Below are positions 7,566 to 16,093 of a DNA stretch of 30,062 nt, piece by piece; position 1 is the stretch's first letter; every line of letters starts with the position of its first letter. This stretch comes from a bacterium (lineage in GTDB: Bacteria > T1Sed10-126). The stretch covers positions 1 through 30,062 of the forward strand of contig PWOD01000062.1 in assembly GCA_003557545.1 (NCBI GenBank). The letters run 5' to 3'. The notes below the pieces were generated by a model. The model was not told the DNA's origin. It saw only the letters and a list, made by a program, of their open reading frames with translations, and did no database searches. The translations under genes were made by a program, and so were the position numbers.

Positions 7566-8888
7566 ATGGAACAAGGTTTACGCTGGAAATCGGCAGTCAT
7601 AATTGTTGTAATTTTAATAGGTCTGTATACGATTCATCCCGTCGCAGAAAATCTCCACCTGGGTCTTGACCTGCAGGGTGGAGCTTATATGGTTTATCAG
7701 ATAGATACTGCTCGGTTGCCGGATGGGTTGAGTGAGGCCGATGCAGCCCGTCGGGCGTTGGAAATCATTCGCAACCGGGTTGATGAGTTTGGTGTGCGTG
7801 AACCTGAGATTCAGTTGACCGGTCAGCACCGTCTGATTATTTCGCTGCCCGGGGTGGCCGATACCGAACGAGCCCGGGATATAATTGGTCGGACGGCCAT
7901 GCTGGAATTTCGCCGGGTGGCCGACCGGGAGGTTCGGCGGGAAGATGTAGAGGCCGGGGTAGTTACTGGCTATGAGGTGCTGCAGATGCAGGATCCTGTT
8001 CCCGGTATGGAGGAAACAATAATTGTAGAGCGGGAAGCTGCCCTGACCGGACAACATTTAGAAAATGCCAGAATAGAATTTGGTGAACGTGGTCCTCACG
8101 TTGCAATTAATTTTGATGATGAGGGTGGCGATCGGTTTGGAGAGTTGACCAGTCGTAACGTGGGGCGACAGATTGCCATTGTTATCGATGATCAGGTTAT
8201 TTCTGCACCTTCGGTTGAAGAACCGATTTATGGTGGGCGTGCCCGTATTACCGGTCAGTTTAGCGATGCACAAGCCAGTGATCTTGCTCTGATGCTGAGA
8301 GCTGGTGCTCTGCCGGCCCCACTGGAACAGATCGAACAGCGCAGTGTTGGCCCTTCCCTGGGTGAAGATTCTATTCGGGCCGGATTGTTGGCCTCGATCG
8401 TTGCTCTGCTGGCAGTGATGGTTTTTATGGGGGGCTATTATTTGCTTGCGGGATTGATTGCCAATGTAACTTTGATCCTCTGCTTGTTCTTCTTAATGGC
8501 GGGGTTGGCCGGCTTTGGGGCTACTTTGACTTTACCGGGAATTGCTGGAATAATTTTAACTATTGGAATGTCGGTTGACGCTAATGTTATTGTGTTTGAA
8601 AGGATAAAAGAGGAGCTGGCTGAGGGGAAACCTGTTCGCACGGCGGTTAATGATGGTTTTGATAATGCTTTTACTGCGATCATTGATGCACAGGTCACAA
8701 CGATTATTACTGCGATTGCTCTCTACTGGTTCGGTACCGGTCCAATTAGAGGTTTTGCTGTAACACTTATCCTCGGGATAATCTCATGTTTGTTTTCAGC
8801 CCTTTTTATTGGAAAGTTTTTATTTGCTGTGATTACTGCTCGCCGGGTAGTAAACAATATTCATATTGGATGGAGAAAAAATGGCTAA
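7566..8888 (+). CDS. secD: Protein translocase subunit SecD
   Basis: Integral membrane RND-type subunit (440 aa) that, with SecF, uses the ion gradient to pull proteins across after SecYEG/SecA translocation. One N-terminal membrane helix (about residues 9-24) is followed by the signature GLDLQGG (33-39). A large extracytoplasmic region (about 40-265) contains RNRVDEFGV and IISLPGV in P1, and VAINFDDEG and GRQIAIVIDD. The C-terminal bundle of five helices carries MSVDANVIVFERIKEE (about 335-350), with the conserved functional aspartate. The length matches short Gram-positive SecD proteins. The ATG at 7566 follows GAAGAGG. The last 8 bases overlap secF, indicating coupled synthesis. Confidence 0.95.
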   Translation: MEQGLRWKSAVIIVVILIGLYTIHPVAENLHLGLDLQGGAYMVYQIDTARLPDGLSEADAARRALEIIRNRVDEFGVREPEIQLTGQHRLIISLPGVADTERARDIIGRTAMLEFRRVADREVRREDVEAGVVTGYEVLQMQDPVPGMEETIIVEREAALTGQHLENARIEFGERGPHVAINFDDEGGDRFGELTSRNVGRQIAIVIDDQVISAPSVEEPIYGGRARITGQFSDAQASDLALMLRAGALPAPLEQIEQRSVGPSLGEDSIRAGLLASIVALLAVMVFMGGYYLLAGLIANVTLILCLFFLMAGLAGFGATLTLPGIAGIILTIGMSVDANVIVFERIKEELAEGKPVRTAVNDGFDNAFTAIIDAQVTTIITAIALYWFGTGPIRGFAVTLILGIISCLFSALFIGKFLFAVITARRVVNNIHIGWRKNG

Positions 8889-10419
8889 ATTAATTAACTG
8901 GCAGGAACTGCTTAAATATCAAAAACATGCTGTGGTTATCTCTATAGTTCTACTGGCGATTAGCCTGGGCGGGGTTATCTGGCAGGGGGGCTTACTGTAC
9001 GGGATAGATTTTACCGGTGGGATTCGACTTATGTTTGAATTTTCTCGCCCGATTGAGTCGGAGAATATGGCTGATATTCGAGGAGTTTTTCAGCGACGTC
9101 TGGAAGCGGCCCGGGTTAATACATTTAATCTGGAGGGTGAGGATGACAGTCGCGGCTTGATGGTGACAGTGCGAGGGCATCAGCTGGTAGATGATTTAAC
9201 TCGGGAGTTAATGCAGGTTGATGGCTCAGAGCAGTTCGAACAGGTTAAACGACAACTTGCTGAACAGCATCTGATTACTGAAAATTTACTGGCAGAAAAT
9301 TTTCGTATTGGCGATGGAGCCGCGGAAAAAATTAATCTTGAAACAGCTGATAGTATTGATGTAGAAAATCGGGTTCAACGGCTGGTTAATGAGACCATTT
9401 CTAATCAGGTTTCTACTCTGTTATTGAGAGAATTGGCTCCTGACCGGCAGGGTATCGATCTTAATTGGGCTTCTGAAAGTGAGATTCAAAGATGGTTGGT
9501 AGATAGCCAGGTTGAAGGATTTGTTGATGAGTTTCACTATCTGCTGGAGGAAGAAGGGGAGCTGCAGGAGCTGGGAACGCTTGTTCCACTGTTTGATCAG
9601 TTCCAAATTGATCGGGCGGAGTTCGAGTCGATTTTTACAGTTGCTTCGGAGCGCCGTGGTCTACTTAATTTAAATCAGTTAGAGCTGGCCCAACTGGCAG
9701 AAATAATGCGGGATGAATTTTTCCACGGACGTTATGGTGAAGAAGCAGCTGCAATAGTTGAAGCACGGGCCGAGAAAAATCTTTTTCAGGACCTTTCTGA
9801 AGTACTGGAACTTCCAGCGTTACGGCGGCTCTACCGGCCTACATTGGAACGGGCCGATGGTCTGGCTCCGTTTGTCTTGATCAGCAGCGACATGATTTCT
9901 CCGGCAGTGGGTGCCGACCTGATCAGACTGGCCATGTTAGCTGTTTTACTCTCTTTGGGTGGAGTCCTGGCCTATCTTTACATCAGATTTGAACTTACCT
10001 ATTCAATGGCTGCAATTGCTGCTATTTTTCATGATGTAATTATTACTGTGGGGTTACTTACTCTGCTTGGTGTCGAGTTTGACGTTCCGGTTGTAGCAGC
10101 GGTATTGACGGTGATCGGATATTCATTAAATGACACAATTGTGAATTTTGATAGGATACGAGAAAATAAGGTGCTGATGGGGTATAGGGCGGACTGGTTC
10201 AAGGTGATTAATCGCAGTATTTATGAGGTGTTGAATAGAACTCTGGTTACCTCAATAACCACTTTTATTGCAGTTTTTATACTTTATCTGTATGGCGGAG
10301 TTGCCCTTAATGCCTTTGCTATTACACTGCTTATAGGGATTGTCGCCGGAACTTATAGTTCAATCTTTGTATCTAACTCTGTATTGTTAAAACTTCAGCT
10401 CTCCCTGCGGGATATTTAA
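8881..10419 (+). CDS. secF: Protein translocase subunit SecF with enlarged first extracytoplasmic domain
   Basis: Membrane partner of SecD (512 aa from the ATG at 8881, which has GGAG five bases upstream; an in-frame ATG at 8866 lacks such a site). The core is typical: first helix (about 17-35), YGIDFTGG (40-47), then ISPAVGADL (339-347), five C-terminal helices and IGYSLNDTIVNFDRIRE (412-428). The oddity is length. SecF is normally about 300 residues with an extracytoplasmic loop of about 100. Here the second helix begins near residue 348, so about 200 extra residues (about 103-325) sit in the loop. The extra part is highly charged, acidic and predicted mainly helical by eye, with no cysteine. 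It reads in frame with normal codon use, so a frameshift or fusion error is unlikely. Confidence 0.93.
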   Translation: MAKLINWQELLKYQKHAVVISIVLLAISLGGVIWQGGLLYGIDFTGGIRLMFEFSRPIESENMADIRGVFQRRLEAARVNTFNLEGEDDSRGLMVTVRGHQLVDDLTRELMQVDGSEQFEQVKRQLAEQHLITENLLAENFRIGDGAAEKINLETADSIDVENRVQRLVNETISNQVSTLLLRELAPDRQGIDLNWASESEIQRWLVDSQVEGFVDEFHYLLEEEGELQELGTLVPLFDQFQIDRAEFESIFTVASERRGLLNLNQLELAQLAEIMRDEFFHGRYGEEAAAIVEARAEKNLFQDLSEVLELPALRRLYRPTLERADGLAPFVLISSDMISPAVGADLIRLAMLAVLLSLGGVLAYLYIRFELTYSMAAIAAIFHDVIITVGLLTLLGVEFDVPVVAAVLTVIGYSLNDTIVNFDRIRENKVLMGYRADWFKVINRSIYEVLNRTLVTSITTFIAVFILYLYGGVALNAFAITLLIGIVAGTYSSIFVSNSVLLKLQLSLRDI

Positions 10420-10533
10420 AGGGAGAAGTGGCTGGCCGGCTCACAGAGTTCTACAGGTTAAGTTTTAGTTTAGTAATCAGTCGGTCAACCCACAGATGGG
10501 AGTAGTCATCTTTATTTTTTGGAAGTGGATTTT

Positions 10534-11514
10534 TTGAATCAACAGTTTGATCCTTCCGATGAAATAGATCGTTTAATTGGTAATATAACCAGCTATATTC
10601 GTTACTGGCCTCTGGCCGCAGCAGCTGTTATTGTTTTCTGTCTGTTATTGTTGTTGCCTACGATGGTATATCAAATCGATCGTGATGAGAGGGGCTTAAT
10701 CCTCCGGTTTGGTCGACTATCCAGGGAGGTTTCGCCGGGGTTGGGGTGGAAATTACCTTATCCGGCGGAGCGTTTGTACAAGGTCAATACTGAGCGGATC
10801 AACCGTCTGTCGTTTGGCAGTCCTGATGAATCCCGTGTAGTAGACCGGTCCAATTATCAGCGTGAAGCCTTAATTCTTACCGGTGATCTTGGAGTCGCAA
10901 AAATTAATTGGGATGTGTTGTACAGGCGGACTGATCCAGCACGGTTTCTGTTTAATATACGTGATGAGGAGAAATTGATCCGCCAGGCCGCCCAGGCTGC
11001 TTTAAGAATAGTTGCTGGAGATTATGATGTGGTTTCAACAATTACTGATAAACGTCGCGAAATCGCTTTGAAGACCCGCCAGGAGATGCAGCGGTTGATG
11101 GATAACTACAACTCCGGAATAACAATTACTGAGATATATTTGCAACAGACTGAACCCCCTGATCCGGTGGCTCCGGCATTTAGACGGGTTAATAGTTCTC
11201 GTCAGATTAGAGAAGAACTACGGTTTGAAGCGGAGCGTGAACGTGAACGTGTCCTGAATGAGGCCAGCGGCTCGGTTGATCGGATGGTTTCTGAAGCTCA
11301 TGGTGATAGTGCCGCAATTATTAATCGAGCCCGGGGTGAGGCCGAACGGTTCCTGGCTTTGCTTGCTGAATATCAGCTGGCTCCAGATGTAACCCGTCAG
11401 CGGCTGTTTTTAGAAACAATTGAAAAAATTATGGAAGAGTCCGATGAAGTCTATCTGATCGATAAAAATCTTAAGGGCCTGCTGCCGCTGCTGGATCTTG
11501 GGAGGAATCATTAA
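10534..11514 (+). CDS. hflK: HflK-like stomatin/prohibitin (SPFH) membrane protein, FtsH modulator
   Basis: Membrane-anchored SPFH protein that, paired with HflC, forms a cage around the FtsH protease and tunes membrane-protein turnover. One N-terminal helix (about residues 25-45) follows a short cytoplasmic leader. The SPFH domain begins DRDERGLILRFGRL and includes SPGLGWKLPYPAERL, characteristic of HflK. A C-terminal coiled coil with FEAERERERVLNEA and RGEAERFLALLAEY follows. The start is uncertain: TTG at 10534 (326 aa) has GGAAGTGGA just upstream and is preferred over the in-frame TTG at 10519 and GTG at 10525. hflC begins four bases after its stop, and secF lies just upstream. Confidence 0.88.
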   Translation: MNQQFDPSDEIDRLIGNITSYIRYWPLAAAAVIVFCLLLLLPTMVYQIDRDERGLILRFGRLSREVSPGLGWKLPYPAERLYKVNTERINRLSFGSPDESRVVDRSNYQREALILTGDLGVAKINWDVLYRRTDPARFLFNIRDEEKLIRQAAQAALRIVAGDYDVVSTITDKRREIALKTRQEMQRLMDNYNSGITITEIYLQQTEPPDPVAPAFRRVNSSRQIREELRFEAERERERVLNEASGSVDRMVSEAHGDSAAIINRARGEAERFLALLAEYQLAPDVTRQRLFLETIEKIMEESDEVYLIDKNLKGLLPLLDLGRNH

Positions 11515-11518
11515 TCTT

Positions 11519-12622
11519 ATGCGCATACTAAAATATCTCCTGTTGTTTTTTTTGATAATAGTCATCCTGCCGGTTGTGGCCTATATTACCGGAACAGTCT
11601 ATTTTGTTCCGGAGTATAAAAATGCTGTTGTGACAAGATTTGGTGAGGTTCAATATGCTGTTTTAACTGGATTTCAGGCTGAGGAAAGGGCGGGCGTGGG
11701 GCTGCCGGAAGTGGAAGAAGTATCACCGGTTATTGAGTTTACCTTTGATGATATAAAAGAACGTTATTCGCCCGGTCAGATCCGACAGGGGGCTGGATTA
11801 TACTGGAAAATACCGTTTATTGAGCAGGTACATTTTTTTGATTCCAGAATTCTTATCTGGGAAGGCCGGGAGCATGAGGTGTCGACAAATGATCTGCGAA
11901 CCTTAATTCTGGAACCAAATGCTCGCTGGCGGATTATCGATCCGGTCAGGTTTTATGAGGCGCTGGGGGATGAGCAGCATGCCTTGACCCGGATTGAATC
12001 GGCAATTACCGGTAACATTGAAGATCTAATCTCAGAATCATCGTTGATTGAAATTGTCCGTTATCTTAATCTCGAACTGGGGGAGGAAGTTGAAGATGTT
12101 TTGGAGGGGGTTGAAGGTGAAGAAGAGGTAGAATCGGCAGCTCGGTTGCGCTATGGTCGGGGAGAGCTTATTGAGAAAATAGAACAGGAATCGGCTGATT
12201 CTTTGCTTGATAATTTTGGTGTTCAGCTGGTTGACGTTCTGTTTACCAGGTTGAATTATCCGGAATCTGTCCAGGAAAATGTCTTTGCCCGGATGAAAGC
12301 TGAGCGTAATCGGATAGCGGAGCGGTATGAAGCTCAGGGTGAGCGAATAAAAAGACAGATTAGTGGTGAGGTGAGGCGTCGTGAAAATGAGATGCTATCG
12401 GACGCACAGCGTCAGGTGGAAGAGATTCTTGGTGGCGCGGAGGCGCGGGCCACAGAACTCTGGGCGGCGGCCCAGCAGCAGGATCCGGATTTTTATCGAT
12501 TCAGACGTTCTTTGAACGCTTATGCAAGAGCTCTTGGCTCAAATACTATTTTTATTCTTTCGGATGATAATAGTCTGCTGGAGTTTGTTACGGGTCCCGG
12601 GGAGATTGAGTCGGCACCATAG
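11519..12622 (+). CDS. hflC: HflC-like SPFH membrane protein, FtsH modulator, with inserts
   Basis: Partner of HflK (367 aa). The ATG at 11519 follows GGAGG by about 13 bases, a long spacing; a TTG at 11498 would overlap hflK. An N-terminal helix (about 3-26) precedes VPEYKNAVVTRFGEV, the start of the SPFH domain, which continues GLYWKIPFIEQVHFFDSRI and NARWRIIDPVRFYEAL. A charged coiled coil with RMKAERNRIAERYEAQGE is near 258-278, and the end includes SDDNSLLEFV. Canonical HflC is about 290-330 residues. This one has about 40 extra residues between FGEV and GLYW and a Glu-rich stretch near 185-210. It is clearly paired with HflK by position and family. Confidence 0.87.
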   Translation: MRILKYLLLFFLIIVILPVVAYITGTVYFVPEYKNAVVTRFGEVQYAVLTGFQAEERAGVGLPEVEEVSPVIEFTFDDIKERYSPGQIRQGAGLYWKIPFIEQVHFFDSRILIWEGREHEVSTNDLRTLILEPNARWRIIDPVRFYEALGDEQHALTRIESAITGNIEDLISESSLIEIVRYLNLELGEEVEDVLEGVEGEEEVESAARLRYGRGELIEKIEQESADSLLDNFGVQLVDVLFTRLNYPESVQENVFARMKAERNRIAERYEAQGERIKRQISGEVRRRENEMLSDAQRQVEEILGGAEARATELWAAAQQQDPDFYRFRRSLNAYARALGSNTIFILSDDNSLLEFVTGPGEIESAP

Positions 12623-12657
12623 CAAACAATTCGGTTTTAAACCTGGCGGTGAATTAG

Positions 12658-13488
12658 ATGGGCAGAGCGAATTTGGCGGGAATAGTATTTTTGACACTGG
12701 TTACGGTTGTTTTTTTTCTTGCCGGATGTGGGCCCTCACCCCATGAAGAAGCCTTACGAACTGCCCGACGGCTGGCTCGGACCGGCGAACTTTCCGATAC
12801 TGAAGCAATTCAAAATCTCCATACATCTCAGGAGTTGTTGGAAGAGCTTGTCCGCATACAGATAAATGCTAATGAGTGGAATCTGTATCTTATCCGCCGC
12901 CTGGTAAATTTTTATCATCGACGAGAAATGTGGCCTCAGGCATTGGAACAGGTGGAAAAATTGATCGATATTCAACCGACTGAGCCTCGCTGGTACCTGC
13001 TTAAAGGTCAGATTTATGGTGAATGGAGTCGAATCGATCTTGAGCTGGTTGAACCGGCAATTGAGGCTTTTAACGTCGCTCGTGATATCGATTCTGAACT
13101 ACATGAGGCGACCTACTATATTGCTCTGTTGAAGGGGTTCAGGCTGGGGGACGTTCGTCGTGCCAGACCGCTGTTTGAAGAGGTTGGATATCAAATCCCG
13201 TCGCCCGCCGAGCACCGGTCTCTTATACGTCGCGCCCGATTTGCCCTGGGTAAACTGGAGTTTGAACAGGGCAACATTCGAGCCGCCCGGGATGTTTATG
13301 AATCGATTGCTCAAATGGAAAATCTTCCCCGGCATGAAGAGTTCAGAGTCAGGCGATTGTTAGGTATAGTCTATAGGGTGCTTGGTGCCCGGGATAAAGC
13401 GATCAACGATTTGCGAAAAGCTCAACGCCTCTATCCAGATGACCCGCGTGTGCAGGAGGAGCTGAGAAAACTCGGGGTGGATCCTTGA
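12658..13488 (+). CDS. Tetratricopeptide-repeat lipoprotein
   Basis: A 276-residue exported protein. The N terminus is a lipoprotein signal: a hydrophobic stretch (about 6-22) ending in LAGC with the lipidated cysteine at 24. The mature part is helical, with TPR-like pairs near 75-107 (MWPQALEQVEKLIDIQP), 111-147, about 193-225 (FALGKLEFEQGNIRAARDVY) and 231-263 (ARDKAINDLRKAQRLYPDDP). Such proteins are protein-protein scaffolds on the outer face of the membrane. It follows hflC by 35 bases and shares 4 bases with dprA, so it lies in the same transcription unit. A link with SecDF or HflKC is suggested only by position; partners are unknown. Confidence 0.82.
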   Translation: MGRANLAGIVFLTLVTVVFFLAGCGPSPHEEALRTARRLARTGELSDTEAIQNLHTSQELLEELVRIQINANEWNLYLIRRLVNFYHRREMWPQALEQVEKLIDIQPTEPRWYLLKGQIYGEWSRIDLELVEPAIEAFNVARDIDSELHEATYYIALLKGFRLGDVRRARPLFEEVGYQIPSPAEHRSLIRRARFALGKLEFEQGNIRAARDVYESIAQMENLPRHEEFRVRRLLGIVYRVLGARDKAINDLRKAQRLYPDDPRVQEELRKLGVDP

Positions 13489-14636
13489 AACCAGAACTTT
13501 TACTCAATCCTGAAACGGTTGCTCGGGCCTTATTATTGAAGACCCGGGGACTCGGCCGTGGAAGCTTGCAGCGTATACTGGAAAGCTTTGGTAGCATAAT
13601 ACCCCTGTTTGAATCTCCGGATAGGTTAGATCATAAAACAGTTCCAGGGATCAATAAAAAGTTGATTTCGCTGGTACAGACTAATCTGGAAAAATGGAAT
13701 ATTGAAAAAGCGATTGATCGGTTAAAAAAACAAGGGATAGGTCTCGTCGGCCGGAACGACCCGCAATATCCGAAATTACTTGCCGAAACATACTCTCCCC
13801 CCGAGTTGTTATTTTACCGGGGAGATCTAGCTCTGTTGGATAAACCGTCGGTTGCTATTGTGGGAACCAGAAACTGTTCGGCTGCCGGGAGGGAGATTGC
13901 TTTTAAACTGGCGGCGGGTCTGGGCGAGATTGGAGTTGTGGTGATTAGTGGTCTGGCCGCCGGTATCGATACCGCAGCACATCGGGGCGCCATGCAAACC
14001 GGGCAGACCGTCGCTGTCCTTGGAACCGGCCTGAATCGGCCCTATCCGGCTCGTAATCGGCAGTTACACCAGCAGTTAGCTAAAAGCAACCTGATAGTTT
14101 CCGAATATTCACCGGAGACAGGACCTCACCCCAGAAATTTTCCCGCACGTAACAGGATAATCAGCGGACTGAGCAAAGCGGTTTTAGTTGTACAGGCTGC
14201 CGAACGAAGTGGTGCTTTGATTACTGCTGATTTCGCTCTTGAGCAGGGAAGGGATGTTTATGCGGTGCCGGGTGCCGTGGGTGATTTTCGTCATAGAGGT
14301 TGTCATATGCTGATTAAGCAGGGTGCTGGTTTAGTTGAAGAGGTGGAGGATATTATTGATTATTTGCATCTCCAAAGTGATTTTATTGTTGAACAACAGA
14401 CTGTCACTATATCGCTCCTGGCCGGTCATGTTCTGGATCTGATAGGTTTTAAACCGCTACATCTTGATCAGCTTGTAGAATCTTTAGAAAACTCTCTGGG
14501 CGAGATCGCCTGTGCACTGTTGGAACTGGAGAAAAAGCATCTGATTATTTCATTGCCCGGGCAGCGTTACCAGAAAAGTCAGGATGTCAGACATTTGAAA
14601 ATTGAATCTTCACAGACCGGCGAAAAACAACTGTGA
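13485..14636 (+). CDS. dprA: DNA-processing protein DprA (Smf)
   Basis: Cytoplasmic single-stranded-DNA-binding protein (383 aa) that loads RecA on incoming DNA during natural transformation. It starts at a TTG overlapping the stop of the lipoprotein gene (TTGA), with GGTGGA upstream. An N-terminal helix-hairpin-helix-like part (GLGRGSLQRILESFG, then VPGINKKLI) leads into the Rossmann-like core: SVAIVGTRNCSAAGRE, ISGLAAGIDTAAHRGAM, AVLGTGLNRPYPARN, SEYSPETGPHPRNFPARNRI and SGALITADFALEQGRDVYAV. The last roughly 75 residues form the short winged-helix end. Length and motifs are standard. In Bacillota dprA usually precedes topA, but here xerC follows directly with a 4-base overlap. Confidence 0.95.
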   Translation: MKPELLLNPETVARALLLKTRGLGRGSLQRILESFGSIIPLFESPDRLDHKTVPGINKKLISLVQTNLEKWNIEKAIDRLKKQGIGLVGRNDPQYPKLLAETYSPPELLFYRGDLALLDKPSVAIVGTRNCSAAGREIAFKLAAGLGEIGVVVISGLAAGIDTAAHRGAMQTGQTVAVLGTGLNRPYPARNRQLHQQLAKSNLIVSEYSPETGPHPRNFPARNRIISGLSKAVLVVQAAERSGALITADFALEQGRDVYAVPGAVGDFRHRGCHMLIKQGAGLVEEVEDIIDYLHLQSDFIVEQQTVTISLLAGHVLDLIGFKPLHLDQLVESLENSLGEIACALLELEKKHLIISLPGQRYQKSQDVRHLKIESSQTGEKQL

Positions 14637-15547
14637 GTTCTACAGAAAACTCAGAGTTGTGCCAACAATTTCTTGATTATTGTCGATATGAAAGAGATTT
14701 CAGTCCCCGCACGCTGACAGCCTATGAGCAAGATCTACAGTTGTTTGAAGAGTTTTTAACCACCTTTGATCCACAGTCTGATCTGCTGGAAGTTGATCAA
14801 ACCATGGTCCATCAGTTTATTCTCTGGCAGCGCTCGCGGCAACTTGCCCGCAGCACTATTGAGCGCCGGTTGGCCTCATTAAAATCTTTTTACCGATTTA
14901 TCGTTAAACGGGAGCTGTCGGACAATCATCCGTTAACTGATATAAAATTCACTAATAAATCTCGAAATCTGCCCACGGTCTGGAGTGAGCGGGAGATTGT
15001 TAAGTTTATTGAGCTGCCGGATTTGACAGCTTTCTTTGGTCAGCGGGACAGAGCCCTGTTTGAACTGCTTTATTCCACTGGAGCTCGGGTTTCAGAGGCG
15101 AGTCAACTTGATTGGAAAGATTATCAGTCTTCCCGGCCGACTCTACAGATTATTGGCAAAGGAGGCCGCCGCCGTGTAGTTCCGCTGGGTCCACCGGCGG
15201 TTAGATCATTAGATGATTACCGACGTGGATGGAACTCCTTTTATCGTTCCGTTGAGCCTGAGGATCCGTTGTTTATTAACAACCGGAGGGATCGTCTCAG
15301 CCCCCGGGGGATTCGTTATCTGGTTGACAAATATCAGGCGATTTCTACAGTCCCCAAACAGATCAGTCCCCATGTTTTTAGACATAGCTGTGCAACACAT
15401 ATGTTGAACCGTGGGGCTGATTTAAGGACCGTTCAGGAGTTATTGGGCCATACAACTATTTCCACCACCCAGATATATACCCATTTATCAACCGACCGAC
15501 TTAAACAGGTTTATGATAGTTCTCACCCCCGGGCGTATAAACAGTGA
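14633..15547 (+). CDS. xerC: Tyrosine recombinase XerC/XerD type
   Basis: Site-specific recombinase (304 aa) that resolves chromosome dimers at dif. The full catalytic set is visible: R152 (STGARVSE), K176 (GKGGRRR), H247 and R250 (SPHVFRHSCATH), H273 (LLGHTTISTTQIYTHL) and the nucleophile Y282. The N-terminal core-binding domain includes YERDFSPRTLTAYEQDL and ERRLASLKSFYRF. It starts at a GTG sharing GTGA with the dprA stop. Position downstream of dprA and upstream of flgB matches the codV (xerC) locus of Bacillus, so a housekeeping XerC is more likely than an integrase of a mobile element. No attachment-like repeats were noticed nearby. Confidence 0.9.
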   Translation: MSSTENSELCQQFLDYCRYERDFSPRTLTAYEQDLQLFEEFLTTFDPQSDLLEVDQTMVHQFILWQRSRQLARSTIERRLASLKSFYRFIVKRELSDNHPLTDIKFTNKSRNLPTVWSEREIVKFIELPDLTAFFGQRDRALFELLYSTGARVSEASQLDWKDYQSSRPTLQIIGKGGRRRVVPLGPPAVRSLDDYRRGWNSFYRSVEPEDPLFINNRRDRLSPRGIRYLVDKYQAISTVPKQISPHVFRHSCATHMLNRGADLRTVQELLGHTTISTTQIYTHLSTDRLKQVYDSSHPRAYKQ

Positions 15548-15576
15548 ACTTCAACTGACTCTGTTAAAAAACTGTT

Positions 15577-15603
15577 TAAGGGTTTACTTATAACCGCCGA
15601 TAT
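15577..15603 (+). promoter_or_regulatory. SigD (sigma-28) type promoter before flgB
   Basis: TAAG (15577-15580), 15 bases, then GCCGATAT (15596-15603). The -10 element is a perfect match to the B. subtilis SigD consensus and the -35 matches three of four, with ideal spacing. It lies in the 133-base gap before the flagellar genes and would start RNA about 70 bases before flgB. B. subtilis has a SigD promoter at the same place, upstream of its fla/che operon. Confidence 0.65.
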
Positions 15604-15680
15604 TGTTTATTAGGTGCAGTAATTACAGGGATGAAGAGCTATTTTTTACAATTTAAAAAGCCCCGGGAGGGAAGATTAAG

Positions 15681-16076
15681 ATGACTGCTTCGCTCGAACT
15701 TGACACTATTAATATGTTTCAGAACGCGATGAGTGGCGCCAGTCGCCGCCATGATGTTCTGTCGCATAATCTTGCCAATGTGAATACTCCTCGATATAAA
15801 CGCCAGGATGTCGCTTTCAAACAGCAGTTGAGAGAAAAATATCTCGCTACCGATTCGGCAGGTCAGATCAGTTCGATCGGTCGGGAAGGCCAGATGGAGT
15901 TTGAACCCTTTGTTTATCAGACTAACGACCGGTCGATGCGTAATGATCAGAACAATGTTGATTTAGACCGTGAATCGGCTGAGCTGGCCAAGAACAGTCT
16001 TTACTATGGTGGTTTAAGCAGGATGCTTCGGCAACAGTTTCAAAGCTTAAATCAGCTGCTCGGCGGACTTGAGTAG
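15681..16076 (+). CDS. flgB: Flagellar proximal rod protein FlgB
   Basis: Secreted rod subunit (131 aa) at the base of the flagellar axis, above the MS ring. The N-terminal rod signature HDVLSHNLANVNTPRYKRQD (about residues 28-47) is present, and the C-terminal helix ends MLRQQFQSLNQLL. A GGGAGG-type ribosome site lies before the ATG. Length and end motifs are normal. It is the first gene of the flagellar run, 134 bases after xerC and just downstream of a SigD-like promoter. flgC follows after 17 bases. Confidence 0.95.
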   Translation: MTASLELDTINMFQNAMSGASRRHDVLSHNLANVNTPRYKRQDVAFKQQLREKYLATDSAGQISSIGREGQMEFEPFVYQTNDRSMRNDQNNVDLDRESAELAKNSLYYGGLSRMLRQQFQSLNQLLGGLE

Positions 16077-16093
16077 AAAGGAATTGATCGGTT

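Noticed and set aside
8881-10419. SecF insert explained by a frameshift or two fused genes
   Set aside because: One uninterrupted frame, with SecF motifs on both sides and composition like the neighbours.
14633-15547. Tyrosine recombinase as a sign of an integrated mobile element
   Set aside because: It has XerC length and motifs, overlaps dprA and lies at the conserved Bacillota position; no att-like repeats or phage genes are nearby.
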